From contig KQ482061.1 in the NCBI GenBank assembly GCA_001430745.1, forward strand, positions 308,583-348,129: a DNA stretch of 39,547 bases, in the 5' to 3' direction. The translations under genes were made by a program, and so were the position numbers. Under the pieces are notes generated by a model. It saw only the letters and a list, made by a program, of their open reading frames with translations, was not told where the DNA came from and did no database searches. The DNA comes from Auxenochlorella pyrenoidosa. Its lineage: Eukaryota > Chlorophyta > Trebouxiophyceae > Chlorellales > Chlorellaceae. Numbering within the stretch: the stretch's first letter is position 1; each line of letters starts with the position of its first letter. Of the stretch, positions 1 through 11,200 are shown in pieces.

Positions 1-2
1 CA

Positions 3-3000
3 GCCACCCCTTCCCCCGCGCCTGCACCCAGCCCCACGCTGGAAGGCACCATCGACGACATCATCGGCGCGCTCACGCCCCCGCCTGCTGCCGCCGGCCC
101 GGCTGCCGGCGGCGGGCGGCGCCGCGTGCTGCTGGCCGAGACGGGGCTGCTGGACCGCACCGGGGAGCCGCTCTGCAGCATCACCTTCGATGCCGAGGTG
201 GACGGCAAGGCCAGCTCCGTTGCCTGTACCGCCACGCAGTGAGTGCCTGCGCAACTTCTTCGCTCCCTCCCGCAGCTCTGGCGATGACTTGCCATCATGC
301 TTGCCAGACTGCCTGCCTGCCGGCAGTCCATGGTCTGCGAGCGCTGCCTCGCTGCCCGCGTAGCCTAGCTGCGTCGATCCCAAAGCTGCCAGCACCCAGA
401 CTGCTGCGCTGGCACTCCAGTGGGCCTCATCTCACCCCAGAGCTGCGGCAACCGCATTTGCCCTGTGCCCGCACCCCCTGCAGGTGCACCTTCAACCCTG
501 GCTCGCCAACTGTGCAGTGCGCGAAGACCTCTTGCACCTGCCCGGGCTCGGAAGCGACGTGTGGCGACAGCCGTGAGCGGCCGATGGGTGGCAGGGGCGG
601 GTCATGGGGAGTGCACGGGTGCTGGGCACGACAGGACAACGCATGCGGCCATCTGCCTGCTGGCAACTGCGCACGAACCTGCCTGCTCCGGGCAGCCCTT
701 GAGAAGACGCCCCGCTAGGCGCGCTGCCCAAGTGTGCCTGAGCCTGCTGCCCCAAAGCTGCCTTGCCCCAAAGCTGCCTCCCCCCCTGCCTTCACCCTCG
801 CAGCCCTCATCAAGAGCCTCGTGGACTCGGTGCAGCAGAGCTCGGCGCTCGAGTGCCCGCCGCCCACGGACGGCGAGGCGGGCGCCACCGCCCCGCGCCA
901 CTGCCTGCTGAAGCTGGAGGGCCTGCTCATTTCTGAGCTGGGGGCCACGTGCCAGGTGAGGAAGAGGGGGGGGGGGGACGGCGCGGGGCGCAGCGCAGGG
1001 GCAGAGGCTCTCATGCGAAGAAGGGGCCTGCTTCTGCTGGAAGAGGCCTCATCAACCAGGCGGGTGGTGTGGCCGGGCTCTTAGCTGGTTGTGATAGTTG
1101 CGGCACCTCAGGGCACAATAGAGGTGCAGGCGCCCCGGTCTGCCCATCTCACTGTTATGACCTTGCCCTGCCTGCGCCCCTGCCAGTCCTCTGAGTGCTT
1201 GGTGCCCACCAGCGCCGAGCTGAACACCACGGATACGGTGCCAGGCAAGAGACCGGCCTGTGTCGCCTGCCTCCCTGCTGTGCTTGGGAGCCCTTCGTGC
1301 GGCATCCCGTGCCTTGGAACCGTTTGCGTGCTGGCCTCGGCAAAACCCGGGCTGTGTGTTGGGTTTCTCCTTTCAACGTTCAACTGACAGCGTTCTCCCA
1401 TGCATCCTCCCCCCCCACCCCACCCCACCCCACTGCCCCGGCTGCAGTGCAATCCAGCAGCCAGGTGAACACCAACCCGGTGATTGCGGCGGTGCCCCTG
1501 ATGGTGCTCACCCTCATCACCCTCTTTGTCGGCTCCTACACCTGGTCTCAGCGCAGCATGTGAGTGTGTGGCGCCGCAGGAGGCTGCCCCCCTGCACGTG
1601 GCTGCATGCTGCACATGGGGCACGCGTCAGCGGCAGGGCCGGTGCAGCAGCGAGGGGCAGAGGCTGCCATGTTTCCGCTGCCCACCGGCGCGCCCAGGCG
1701 CTCGCTGCTGCACGGCGGCATAACAGTGCCAGCGCGGGTGCGCCTGCCACCCCTTGCCTCCCCGCAGGTGGGGCTACCGGATCAGCGGCGCGGACGAGGC
1801 GCAGCTCGAGGCGCTGGCTGCCAAGCCCGCCCTGATGCAGCACCGAGTGCACGAGCTGGCTTTCGACAGCCTGACCGTCAGGCGAGTGTTTGACTGTACA
1901 GACAGCTGCGCTTTGTTGCGCATGTGCTGCCGACGCCCTCCCCGCCCCCTAAAAGCCCTGCCAAGAGCCATGCCCTGCTGTGAAGGGTGCATGCCACGGG
2001 GGCTCCGACCGGTGGGGCCAAGGCGGTCCAACCAGGCCCCCGAACGCTGCACCACACCCCTCTGCCACTTCCCCCCTGCCGCAGCGTGCCGCTGAGCTCA
2101 AAGGAGGCGGCAGCCAAGGCCGCCGCGCTGCGCCGCAAGGCGCTCCAGCGCAGCGCCACGCGCGCCCTCTCCCTGGCCGATGCCCACAGCAGCGGGCTGG
2201 CGCGCCTGCTGGTGGCCGCCAAGGCCAAGACCAAGCAGATGCTGCCGGGCCACCGCGACGTGGAGAGGGCAGGGGACGAGGCCACGGAGCGCGCCCAGTC
2301 TGCCTCGGATGCTGCAGGTGCGTGCTGGGCTTGCTGCCCCTCTTCGCTGCACCAGTGTGCCGCTGCCTGGCCTCCCTTGATGTGTGCACCTCGCTGTGCT
2401 GGAAGAGCTGGATGCCAGCAACTCCAGCCTGGCGCCTGGGCAGCACAGGGGCGTGGATGGCGGGCGTCATGCCTGCCCCAAATGCCAGCGTGCCAGCATC
2501 AAGCCCAGCCAAGCAGAGCACCTGTCACACAGTTTACTCGAGACACGCACCTTTGCTGCTTGCTGCTGATGCCCCGCCCTGAGTCCTCTGCTCCTCCCAC
2601 TGCTGCTCGCAGCGGCGGCAGCGGCTGCCGACTTTGTCGTGTCGCTGCACCAGCCCCCCTCTGGGGCGGATCGATGGTACATCCTGTCGGGCTGCTCCGG
2701 CACGCTGAGGAGCGGCCAGGTGGTGGGAGTGCTGGGCCCCTCAGGTGGGCAGGGAGGGGGGCCTGCAGATGGCAGCTCAGGGAGGATGGCAGGGGCAGGG
2801 CAGGCAGGCTGGTGGTCCGGCAGGGCTGCTGCCACTGCGCAAGATCGCGTAGTGTGGCGAGCGCGCACGTGCTGGCAGCCCTGCCTGCTCTCCTGGGATG
2901 TAAGCTCAGCCATCTCGCCCCTTGGTCCCCCGCCTCCCCCCACCCTCCCAGGCTGCGGCAAGACCACACTGCTGGGCAGCATCGCCGGCTCGGCCATGGA

Positions 3001-6000
3001 CCTTGGGCGCGGCAGCGTGCTGACCGGCAGCGTGCAGGTGGACGGCCACAGGTGGGTGCGACTACCAAACCTGCTGCTGAGGTTTTTTCCGCCGGAGCCC
3101 GGGTTTGATGCCACCGGCATGCCTGCTGCATGTGTCGGCTGCTTCCAGTGCATGGTGCGAGCAGAGTCCTGGCAGGCAGGTGCGCCCTTTGTCAGGCCCC
3201 CGCCGGGACCCGACGCCCCGCCCTATGCACGCGCACTCACGCCTCCCTGCTGGCCCTCCTCTCCTGCACCGGCCCGCCGTCACGCAGGCGGCGCAACTCG
3301 CAGGTTGCCTACGTGCCCCAGAGCGACGTGCTCATCCCCAGCCTGACGGTGCAGGAGTGCCTGCGCTACTCGGCGCTGCTGCGCCTGCCGCAGGACACCT
3401 CGCCGCTCAACCTGCAGGTGTGTGGGGGGGCGGTGTGGGTGGGGAGTGTGTGTGTGTGTGTGTGTGGGTGGGTGGGTAGGGGGTGGGCACGCGTTGTGCC
3501 CCAAACTGTGGGCATGGGGTTGGTGGTGGGGGTGCAGGAGCGCGCTGCAGCAAGGGCCTGCTGCCAGGGCCTCGGATCGCTCTCAAGGCTTAGAGGTCAG
3601 TCTCGAGCGTCAGTCCCTGCCGGCGCCGACTGCGCCTGCTGTCCAGCCTGCGTGCAGCCTGCTCAGCTGCTGCGCCCCCCTGCCTGCCACCTTTGCAGGT
3701 GCACATTGAGCGAGTGCTGGACGAGCTGGGCCTGCGGCACATTGCCGATGCTCAGGTCGGCGGGAGCGGCGGCATCCGAGGCGTCAGCGGCGGCGAGCGC
3801 CGACGGTGAGCGCGCCCCGCGGCCGCCTTGTCGAGAATGGCAGCTAGAGAGCCCCGCTGGCTGCTCATGCTGACCTGCACTGCAGCCATGCTTGGCGCCG
3901 TGGGCTCCAATAGCCGCCTCATGGGTGCGGGCTGTTGTCTTGAGCGTACCACAGTTGTGTGGGCCCGAGAAGCAAAACGTTATCTTCTGGCTGCGCCCGG
4001 CCCTCCCCCCCTTGCTTCTGCGCGCAGCGTCACCATCGGCATGGAGCTGGTAACAGACCCTTCCATACTGGTGCTGGACGAGCCGACAAGGTGGGTGGGT
4101 TGTGCTGTGGTACTGAGGTGCTGGGTAGTCGGCCTGGCTGGAGCGCTGGGCTGGGCTGCGGGACAGATCAGCGCCGCATGCCGGCCGTCGGAGCAGTGCG
4201 CCGCCTGTTGGTGCAGGACTGAGCGGCGTGTGCACAGCAGAGCACAGCAGACCGGGGGTCGTTGCCACGGGAAGCACTGTCGACCGGTCTGCGCTCCGGT
4301 GCGCCCCCTGCCGAACCCCCCCCCACCCCCCACCCCCACCCCCCCACCCCCTCACACACCACCACCATACACACACCCCGACCCCCATCCCCGACCCCTA
4401 CCCTTGCCGCAGTGGCCTGGACTCATACACTGCCGACAACCTCATGCACTCGCTCAAGGCTGTGGCGGGGGCGGGCCGTGTCGTGGTGGCCTCCCTCCAC
4501 CAGCCCTCCAGGTGGGGCAACGTGGGCGGGGAAGGGGTTGCAGCTCAGGGGCTTCATGCGAGCGGGAGTGCATAGGCGCCGTAGATGCGTTCAGTGCACG
4601 CGTTGAGCACGTTGCGTAGCACAGCGCGCGCTGGGGGCGCCGCGACAAGCCAGACGCCTTGGCCGCTCCCGCCCGCCGCCTGCTCACTGGCAAGCAGCAC
4701 CTGCCGCAAGCTGAATGCTCCTCTTGCCTGTGTACGCATCTTCACCCCCTCGGACCTGGCTGCTCTCTGGCCGCTCCCTGGCTGCTCCCTGCCCCGCAGG
4801 GACGTATTCAGCAGCCTGGACCAGGTCGTGCTCATGGGCCACGGCCGCATGCTGTACATGGGGGCGCCCGGGGACGGTGAGCCGCCCCCCCTCCTGCCGC
4901 GCCTCCCCCTGCCAAACCTCCTCCTGCTGTGCCCCCCCCCTGCCAAACCTCCTCCTGCCGTGCCCCCCCCCCCCCCTGCCAAACCTCCTCCTGCCCGTTG
5001 CCAAGCATGCACATGCTTCGCACGCGTGTCGCAAGCATGCACACTTGCTCCAAGAGCCGCTCGCATGGGGATTGCCAGCCCTCTTCCCTGCTTGGTTGCC
5101 TCTGTGTCCTTGCGACAGGCCAGTCTCCCTGCCCTGCCCTGCCCTGCTGCCGCTGCAGCCGAGGCCTGGTTTGAGCGGCGCGGGCTGCCGTGCCCGCCTG
5201 GCACCGCCATCGCGGAGCACATGCTGCGCATCGCCTCGGACGCGCCCTCCATCCGCCACCTGCTGCAAGCGCTGCAGCAGGAGGAGGGCGCGGAGCCCGG
5301 CTCGCCGCCGCGTGCCAAGCTGGCGGCCGGCCTGCCGGGCTCGCTGCCCGGCGGCGGCAGCAGCCAGGGGAGCGAGGAGGAGGAGGGCGGCTCCCCCGGC
5401 AGCGGCAGCGCCTCTCCTGATAACTTCCCCGGCCTGGGTGCCGAGCCAAGCATCAGCAAGTCGCCGTTCGAGCAGGCTGCGGCGCAGGCGGCGGCGCCGC
5501 CGGCGGGGCCGCCCGTGCGGCTGGCGCACCCGGCGCAGCGCATGGCGTCCGCAGCCAGCAGCCAGGAGACGGAGGCAGAGGGCGCGGGCGACGGGAAGGG
5601 GGCGGCCCCCGTCGCTCCCTCGGCGCAGCAGCCGCGCCGCGGGTGAGCGCCGGGCATGGCGTGGGTGGCCGGTGCAAGGTGGTGGCAGGCCGCCGGGCAA
5701 GGGCATGTTTTTAACTGGCTTGCAAGCACCGGGACTTGGTAGCCCAGCGCTCTCCATGCCGCCCACCGTCACCCTGACGTCGCCTCGCCGCGCCCCTTGA
5801 CCCTCCTGTTGTACTGCCGCAGCAAGGCGCGGTATGGCCGCCAGCTCAGCGTCATGTTCTGGCGCACCCTGACCGACATCGTGCGCAACCCGGCGCTGCT
5901 GCTGCTGCACTGCGTGGTGGCGCTGGTCATGGGCCTCATCACCGGGCTCACCTTTTACGACTCGGACATGACCAACATCGGTGCGGGGCGGCTGCCGGGC

Positions 6001-8881
6001 GGCTGCTGGGCGGCTGATCCGCCGCACATGCACGCGTTGTTCGCTGTGCAGCTGTAGTGCGCTGCGACTGCAGTGCTGGCGGCCCGCGTTGCCGCGTCCC
6101 GGCGCCGCCTTTGGGGCAGCTGCTGCCCTGCTGACTTGAACGCGCGCTTCCTGTCAACTGGCAGCTGACCCATTCCTGCTGTGCCCCTTGCTTGGCTTTC
6201 CCGTGCTTGTGCTTGCACGACCGCAGGCGTGCAGAACCGCATGGGCGGCACCTTCTTCGTCCTCGCCTTCCTGGCATTCACCTCCCTCACCACGGGTGCG
6301 CCCCCCGGGCCGGGCACGCCGGCACGCCCGTCGCGCCCTGCTCCTGTCCCAGCACCTCAGCACTGTTCACGCGGAGGACTTGGCAGCGCCCTGGTGCTTT
6401 ACACGGCGCCCTCACGCAGCGCCGCCCCGTAACCCCCGCCCCCCCCCCCCTCCCCCCGTGCAGTGGACCTGCTCATCACCGAGCGGCAGGTGGTCACGCG
6501 GGAGGTGCGCGGCGGCTACTACAACCCCAGCGCCTACCTGCTGTCCAAGCTAACCCTGGATGCCCGTGAGTCAGTCGCCCCAGGGCGCTGCCCGAGGGGC
6601 CCGCTGGCCCGGGCTCCGGCCTTTGCGCTGTACTGTGCCTGGAGCGCTTGGAAAGAGCCGTGCGCTTGGGCTGCCTGCTTGGCCAGCTCCAGTTGCTCTG
6701 CCCCCCCACTGCCCCCACCCCACGTTGCCCGCCCGCCGCCCCCCCACCCCCACCCCCACCCCCCACCCACCCGCCCACCCCCCGCAGTCCTGCTGCGCGT
6801 GCTGCCCGCCCTCCTCTACTTTTTCCCCTTCTACTACCTGGCCGGCTTCCAGTCAGCTGCCGCCTTTGCCGCCGCGTACTGCCTCATCCTGGTCACCTTC
6901 TCATGCGTCGTGGGCGCCATGAGCATGAGCGTCACAGGTGGGTGGCTGGGCGGAGCGTCACCCAGGGCAGGGCGATGCGGCGGTGCCTCCGTGGCAGCTT
7001 GGCATGCCTGGCAGCAGGCAGGGGAGTCCCAGGGCGGACTGTGACCGTCTGCCGCGTGCCTGCATGCCCTCGGCCAGCAGCCTCAAGCTCCCAGCTGCCT
7101 GCCCGCCGCCGCATCCCCATACCAGTTCCAGTTCTGAATCCGAGACACCTCACCCAACCCCACCCCTGACCGCCCTGCCCCTCGCCTCGCAGTGGCCAGC
7201 AACACGGCGGGGCAGGCCTCCTTTGCCATGAACTTCCTGCTGCTCTTCTCCCTCGTCTTCACCGGCTTCCTGGTCAACGTCAACTCCATCCCCGGTGAGG
7301 GCGCGAGGGCGCCGCTAGTTTTGCGCACATGTTGATGATCTTTGTTGGGCTGTTTGGGAGCGGCGCCTGAAGCTGGGCCGCAGCGGCTTGTGCAGGTCGC
7401 ACCTACGGCCCAAGCCTGGGGCTGCGCCGCGGCCCCCTCCTCCATGAGCCGCGGCCACACAGCCTCTTCCCCTGTTGCGCACCCCCCCACCCGCTCCGTC
7501 ACGCGGCCCCTCCCTCCTGCCCCTCTCCCTCGTGGCCGCAGGCTGGATCCGCTGGGTGCACTACCTCTCCATCTTCTACTACGCTTTTGAGGCCATGATC
7601 ACGGGGGAGCTGTCCGGCATGGTCTTCACCTTCCAGGTCAGTGACCTGGTCGCGTGGTGGCGTGCCCCGCACGCTTTGCACGCCGTGTACGCTCGCCGCG
7701 CACACCCGCTGGGCGGGGACATGCTCGGGAGGGGCCCGGGCGGCGCTGCCCTGCACGTTTTTGTTAGGTGCAGGGACGGCCTGGCAGGCGCCTCCTGGGC
7801 GGAGCTGACAGCGTCCGCCCTGCATGCCCCGCCCCCCTTCCGGCCCCGTTGCAGGCCTATGGCAGCGCCCCCATCCCCAACGTCAAGGGCGAGGTGTTCC
7901 TCCAGACCCTGGGTGAGCCTGGCCGGGGTCCAGTCCTAGTCTGGTTTAGCCCGGTCTTGCAGCCTGAGCAAAGCCAAAGGCTTGTGCCGGGCCAAGGCCT
8001 TGGGTAGGGCCCAGGGGCGGCGCTGTCGGCGTTGGCAGTGCTGGAGTGGGCTGGCAGGGCGCTGCCACCCGCCGCTGCACAAGCAGGGCTCGGGGCCACT
8101 GCCCAGGGTACCTGTGGACACACCAGAGGGTTGCTCGGCGCAGCCCCTGCCAGGCGCCAGCAGCCGCTGCACGCGGCCTGGAGCAGCGCGAGTGAAGCAT
8201 GCGTTCGCTGCGCCTGCCTCTGCCCCTGCAGGCTTCAAGCCCAACCAGACCACCACCGACATTGGCGTGCTGGTTGGCATCTACTTTTTGATGGTGCTGT
8301 GCGCGCTGGGCCTGTTCTACCTGCGCCTGCCCCGGCAGGCCACCCATGCGGCGCACGGCCGCCGCCGGCGCGCCGCCGCCGCTGCAAGCCGCCTGGGGTC
8401 TGCTGTCCGCTCGGCCAGCGGGCGCCTTCGGGTGGCCACGGCGAGCAGGGAGCCGGGCGCGACGGCAGCACAGACCCGCGGCGCCGCTGGCGGCGAGGCA
8501 GCGGGCGGCGTCGGCAGCGGTGCCGAGGGCGGAGGGCGGCGCTGGCAGTTCTGGAACCCAATGTTCGGCAGGAGCGGCGGCAGCCCGGTCAAGCCCACCG
8601 GCGGCGCCGTCAGCGAGGCCGCAGCAGCGGCACCCGGGGTCGCGGCCCCCCCGCCAGCCCAGACGCCCCTTGCTAGCGGCAGCGGGCGGCTGTCGTGTGC
8701 CAGCATGGACCGCCGCAACGGCAGCGCCATAGTTGCCGACGTGGCGCTGCCCGCGCTGTCCGTGTCCACCACCGCTGCCCAGCAGCAGGCCGAGGCCCAG
8801 CAGCAGAAGAAGTTCAGGCAGGACTTCAAGGCGGCCATGGCGGCTGCTCGCAGGCAGCGCCGCAGCGGCGGGCAGGAGTGA
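3..8881 (+). CDS. ABCG (white-brown complex) family ABC transporter, 5' partial, 23 exons
   Basis: ATP-driven membrane exporter of the ABCG family; substrate unknown. Exons: 3-238, 484-572, 804-955, 1187-1237, ~1465-1559, 1768-1881, 2085-2317, 2613-2744, 2952-3051, 3288-3417, 3699-3805, 4028-4090, 4413-4511, 4800-4876, 5159-5642, 5823-5980, 6227-6295, 6464-6565, 6788-6937, 7193-7294, 7542-7636, 7855-7912, 8232-8881. About 1181 residues are visible. Order: Cys-rich N-terminal region; one membrane segment (~181-201); basic linker; nucleotide-binding domain with Walker A GPSGCGKTT (~367, split by an intron), signature VSGGERRR (~475) and Walker B SILVLDEPTSGLD; Glu/Ser/Gly-rich linker (exon 15); six-helix-type membrane domain (exons 16-23); cytosolic tail of ~175 residues. 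NBD before TMD is the ABCG order. A membrane segment and basic stretch before the NBD resemble plant ABCG24/28. Intron 6 is GC-AG. The exon 5 start is the least certain junction. Confidence 0.95.
3446..3466. repeat. GT dinucleotide microsatellite
   Basis: An uninterrupted run of about ten GT units lies in intron 10 of the ABC transporter gene, flanked by G-rich sequence. It is non-coding. Confidence 0.9.
4318..4352. repeat. C-rich polypyrimidine tract in an ABC transporter intron
   Basis: Runs of C broken by single A residues in intron 12, followed by a CA-rich stretch and the splice acceptor before exon 13. The opposite strand is G-rich and could form a G-quadruplex. Confidence 0.7.
4907..4995. 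repeat. Minisatellite of about 30 bp, roughly three copies, in intron 14 of the ABC transporter
   Basis: The core CTGCCAAACCTCCTCCTGC occurs three times, separated by GTG plus C-runs of different length. It lies fully inside the intron between exons 14 and 15. Differences between copies are mainly in C-run length. Confidence 0.85.
6738..6784. repeat. C-rich tract next to a splice acceptor
   Basis: Nearly pure C/A sequence (CCCCCACCCC-type units) directly upstream of the acceptor of exon 19 of the ABC transporter. It serves as an extreme polypyrimidine tract and has quadruplex potential on the other strand. Confidence 0.7.
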
Positions 8882-9238
8882 GGGGCCGCCCAGGGCTGAC
8901 GGCACCCAGCTGTGCCCTTGAACAATGGGCGGCCACGAGGCTGGCGGCGATAAGCGCCTGCTCTCTCGTCCCCTTTCGGCCTGGCCCACAGCTCAGATCT
9001 CGACTGCCCCTTCCTGTTTTGGCGCAGTCCGTACCCAGCTCCACACAAACCCTTTTGTAGCCGCGCTTGCTTTGCTGAAGCACATGCCCATTGCATGCGT
9101 GCCAAATGTGCCCCCGGAGCCGCCTGCCATTGCACGCGCCCCACGCTGCTGAGCTGGAGCGCCAGCGAGCCCCCCACTTACTTGTGCGCATTGTTTTGCT
9201 TATTTGTTTTGGGGCCAGGGGCCCTGCAACACTTTCAA

Positions 9239-9243
9239 TGTAA
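9239..9243 (+). promoter_or_regulatory. TGTAA poly(A) signal of the ABC transporter gene
   Basis: TGTAA is the usual green-algal polyadenylation signal. This copy is 358 bases after the stop codon and is followed by an AT-rich stretch. Confidence 0.6.
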
Positions 9244-9452
9244 TCATTTTTGGCTCTTCAGCAGGGCAGCAGTGGTGGTGGATGGAAGGTGGCAAGGGCA
9301 AGGGAAGCGTCTGCTGCCAATCAACCACGGTCGCACTCCTCCTGCACTCACAGCATACCTGCTCCATCACACAGAGCACACCTGCCCATCAGACTGGGCG
9401 ATCTCCTGCACACCAAACAGGCGGACATGCTGTGCAGACTTCCCACAATTTG

Positions 9453-9457
9453 TTACA
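9453..9457 (-). promoter_or_regulatory. TGTAA poly(A) signal of the thioesterase gene
   Basis: The + strand reads TTACA, so the minus-strand transcript has TGTAA about 130 bases after its stop codon, as expected for a green-algal 3' end. Confidence 0.6.
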
Positions 9458-9587
9458 TTGGCAGGCTTCAGGCCTGGATCAGATCAGGGATGGCAGGGGT
9501 GCTGGGCAAAATTTGCACACAGCTCCGAAGAACGAAATGGCAGTGCGAGAGAAGTGGCCAGCGGAGTGCCTGCAGCTCGCGCCGCGC

Positions 9588-11060
9588 TCACAGCAGCTCT
9601 TGCAAGCTGAGGCTGCCGGCCTCTGCCCCTGCCGGCGGCGCGCCGGTCAGGAGCAGCTGCCGCAGGGAGGGGTTGATGCGCTTGGGCTTGTAGGCACTGT
9701 CAAGAGAGACGACCACAGCCTCTGCCGACAACACCAGCTGCCCCTGCTCCCCGCCCGCCTCCTGCCCCACTGCGGGCTGCGTGCCGCTGCCATCGCTGCT
9801 GCCGCTCTCGCCGGGCCGGCGCCGCGGCAGCAGCCACAGCTGCTGCTCGAAGACCAGCCGGGCAGCAGTGGCTTTGACAACTCGGCAGGTGCCTCGGAAG
9901 CGGTCCCCCGACCGCAGCGGTAGCAGGTATCGCATGTTGAGCTCTGCAGAGGGGCGCAGGGCGGGGCGGCAGGGTTTGCAGGCCTTGCCGGCTGTTGTGC
10001 ACAGGGGCGCTGGATGGCAGGCATGCAGGCAGGCCAGGGCGCCACGGGCTGGCGCGCAACGCCTGCGCCTCCACGATGCCGCACGCGGGCGCCGCCCCGG
10101 CCCTGAGCGGCCCTGAGCTCCATAAGGCGGCAGGCGGGCGCGCCTGAGAGCGCCAGCGCGTCGCCCTGCCGGGCCACGGCATCCGCCGACACACCCAGGT
10201 GGGACAGGAACTCGTGCCGCACTGGGGCAAGGGGAGGGAGGGAGCAGGGCAGGGCAGGGAGGTGCAGCGTTGCGTTGCGTTGGATTGCGTTTCAGACGGC
10301 GCTACCTCACAGCACCCTGCAGCGCGCTGCACTCTTGCCAACGGTTGTGACCAGGCGTGGCCATGCAGCCTCTGCCCCAGGATCTCCTGCACGGGCATGC
10401 CCCAGGAGTGGGCGGCCTCACCGTGCTGCAGATAGTTTGCATACACGGCTGCATTGCACGAGTGAGAAGTGGTTCATTAGAGTAGAAATGAAGTGGGCAA
10501 GGCGGCAGGGGTGCAGGCAGGCTACGGGGTCTTGACATGTGCGTGACGGCGACGGCATGCTGTGGTTGCATGGCGCGACGTCCTACCATTGTTCACTACG
10601 CTGTATTGGTCGAGCTCGCTGCAGCAGGTGAAGTAGAAGAACTTTTGTCAGCAGGAGCAGAGCTGGACTCTGCATGTGCCCTAGGAACACCCCACCGCAG
10701 GTGTTCAGGACTGGCACGCACGCCCGCACGTTTCTTTTGCGGAGTGCGCTCGGGTGCTTGATGCTAAACGGCAGCATGCAGGCCACACCCTGAAACCTCG
10801 GCGGCTCACTAGTCTCGCACTGCCATTTCACAGCTGAACAGGTAGGGCTCCTGCTCTGAAGATGCTGCAGAGCCCGCTGCTGTCGTTTGTGCCGCTGCCA
10901 CCTTCACTGCACGGGGCTGCGTCGGTTTCTGAGCAGGCGATCCAACTGCGCGTCCCCATGTCGCCCTGCAGCTGCATTGCGCATTTCTGGCAGTCCCAGA
11001 CTGAGCCTTTCCGGCTGCAGGCGCAGAGCGGGGGCCGCAAACCCTGAAAGCGAGACCCAT
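9588..11060 (-). CDS. Hotdog-fold acyl thioesterase, plastid type (ALT-like)
   Basis: Predicted chloroplast thioesterase that releases fatty acids or related acids from acyl-ACP or acyl-CoA. Exons in transcript order: 11060-10810, 10618-10587, 10448-10422, 10221-10144, 9943-9588; total 744 nt, 247 residues. Residues 1-70 look like a transit peptide. The hotdog domain begins near residue 71. Its helix motif YELDQYSVVNNAVYANYLQH (84-103) spans exons 2 and 3 and matches plant acyl-lipid thioesterases, including the Asp used in catalysis. A later part reads LPLRSGDRF and ends with a plant-like AYKPKRINPSL segment. Exons 2 and 3 are only 32 and 27 nt. Intron 4 must start with GC to keep the family alignment (ALALS joined to ELNMRY). 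An in-frame ATG at 11114 is an alternative start. The head-to-head neighbour is PSTK. A DHNA-CoA thioesterase role is possible. Confidence 0.88.
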
Positions 11061-11200
11061 GCAGCCTGTCGCCTCTATGCCTGGTAAGATCGAATCTGTC
11101 AGTAAATTCCGCATTTGGTTTGGCTCAAGAAGTTTCAGGCGACCTGCGTGCTGTGCAGGGCGCGACTGTTCCCAGCTGCCGCCTTCAGGCGGGGCATTGT
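11061..11200. promoter_or_regulatory. Compact divergent promoter between thioesterase and PSTK
   Basis: Only 140 bases separate the chosen start codons of two genes transcribed away from each other (86 if the thioesterase starts at 11114). Both 5'UTRs and core promoters must lie here or overlap the first exons. No clear TATA box is seen. Confidence 0.55.

Larger units (their letters stand above)
8882..9587. other. Shared 3' region of two convergent genes
   Basis: No coding region is supported here. The left part is the 3'UTR of the ABC transporter, ending near the TGTAA at 9239. The right part is the 3'UTR of the thioesterase gene on the other strand, ending near its own signal at 9453. The stretch is less GC-rich than the exons on either side. 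Confidence 0.6.

Noticed and set aside
1238..1464. Alternative acceptor at the CTGCAG near 1446 for ABC transporter exon 5
   Set aside because: It breaks the frame with the donor at 1237; acceptor at 1464 keeps phase. It would work only with a weak donor near 1264, so it remains a minor alternative.
4907..4995. CRISPR-like repeat spacing
   Set aside because: Units are tandem without unique spacers, in an intron of a eukaryotic gene.
4554..6033. Long minus-strand open frames of about 390 and 450 codons opposite ABC transporter exons
   Set aside because: They run across several exons and introns of a well-supported + strand gene, show Arg/Ala/Gly-rich sequence with no family motif, and are expected by chance in GC-rich DNA.
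11120..11200. Longer PSTK start
   Set aside because: The frame is open but contains no ATG before 11201; extension would need a non-ATG start, and the region is the divergent promoter.
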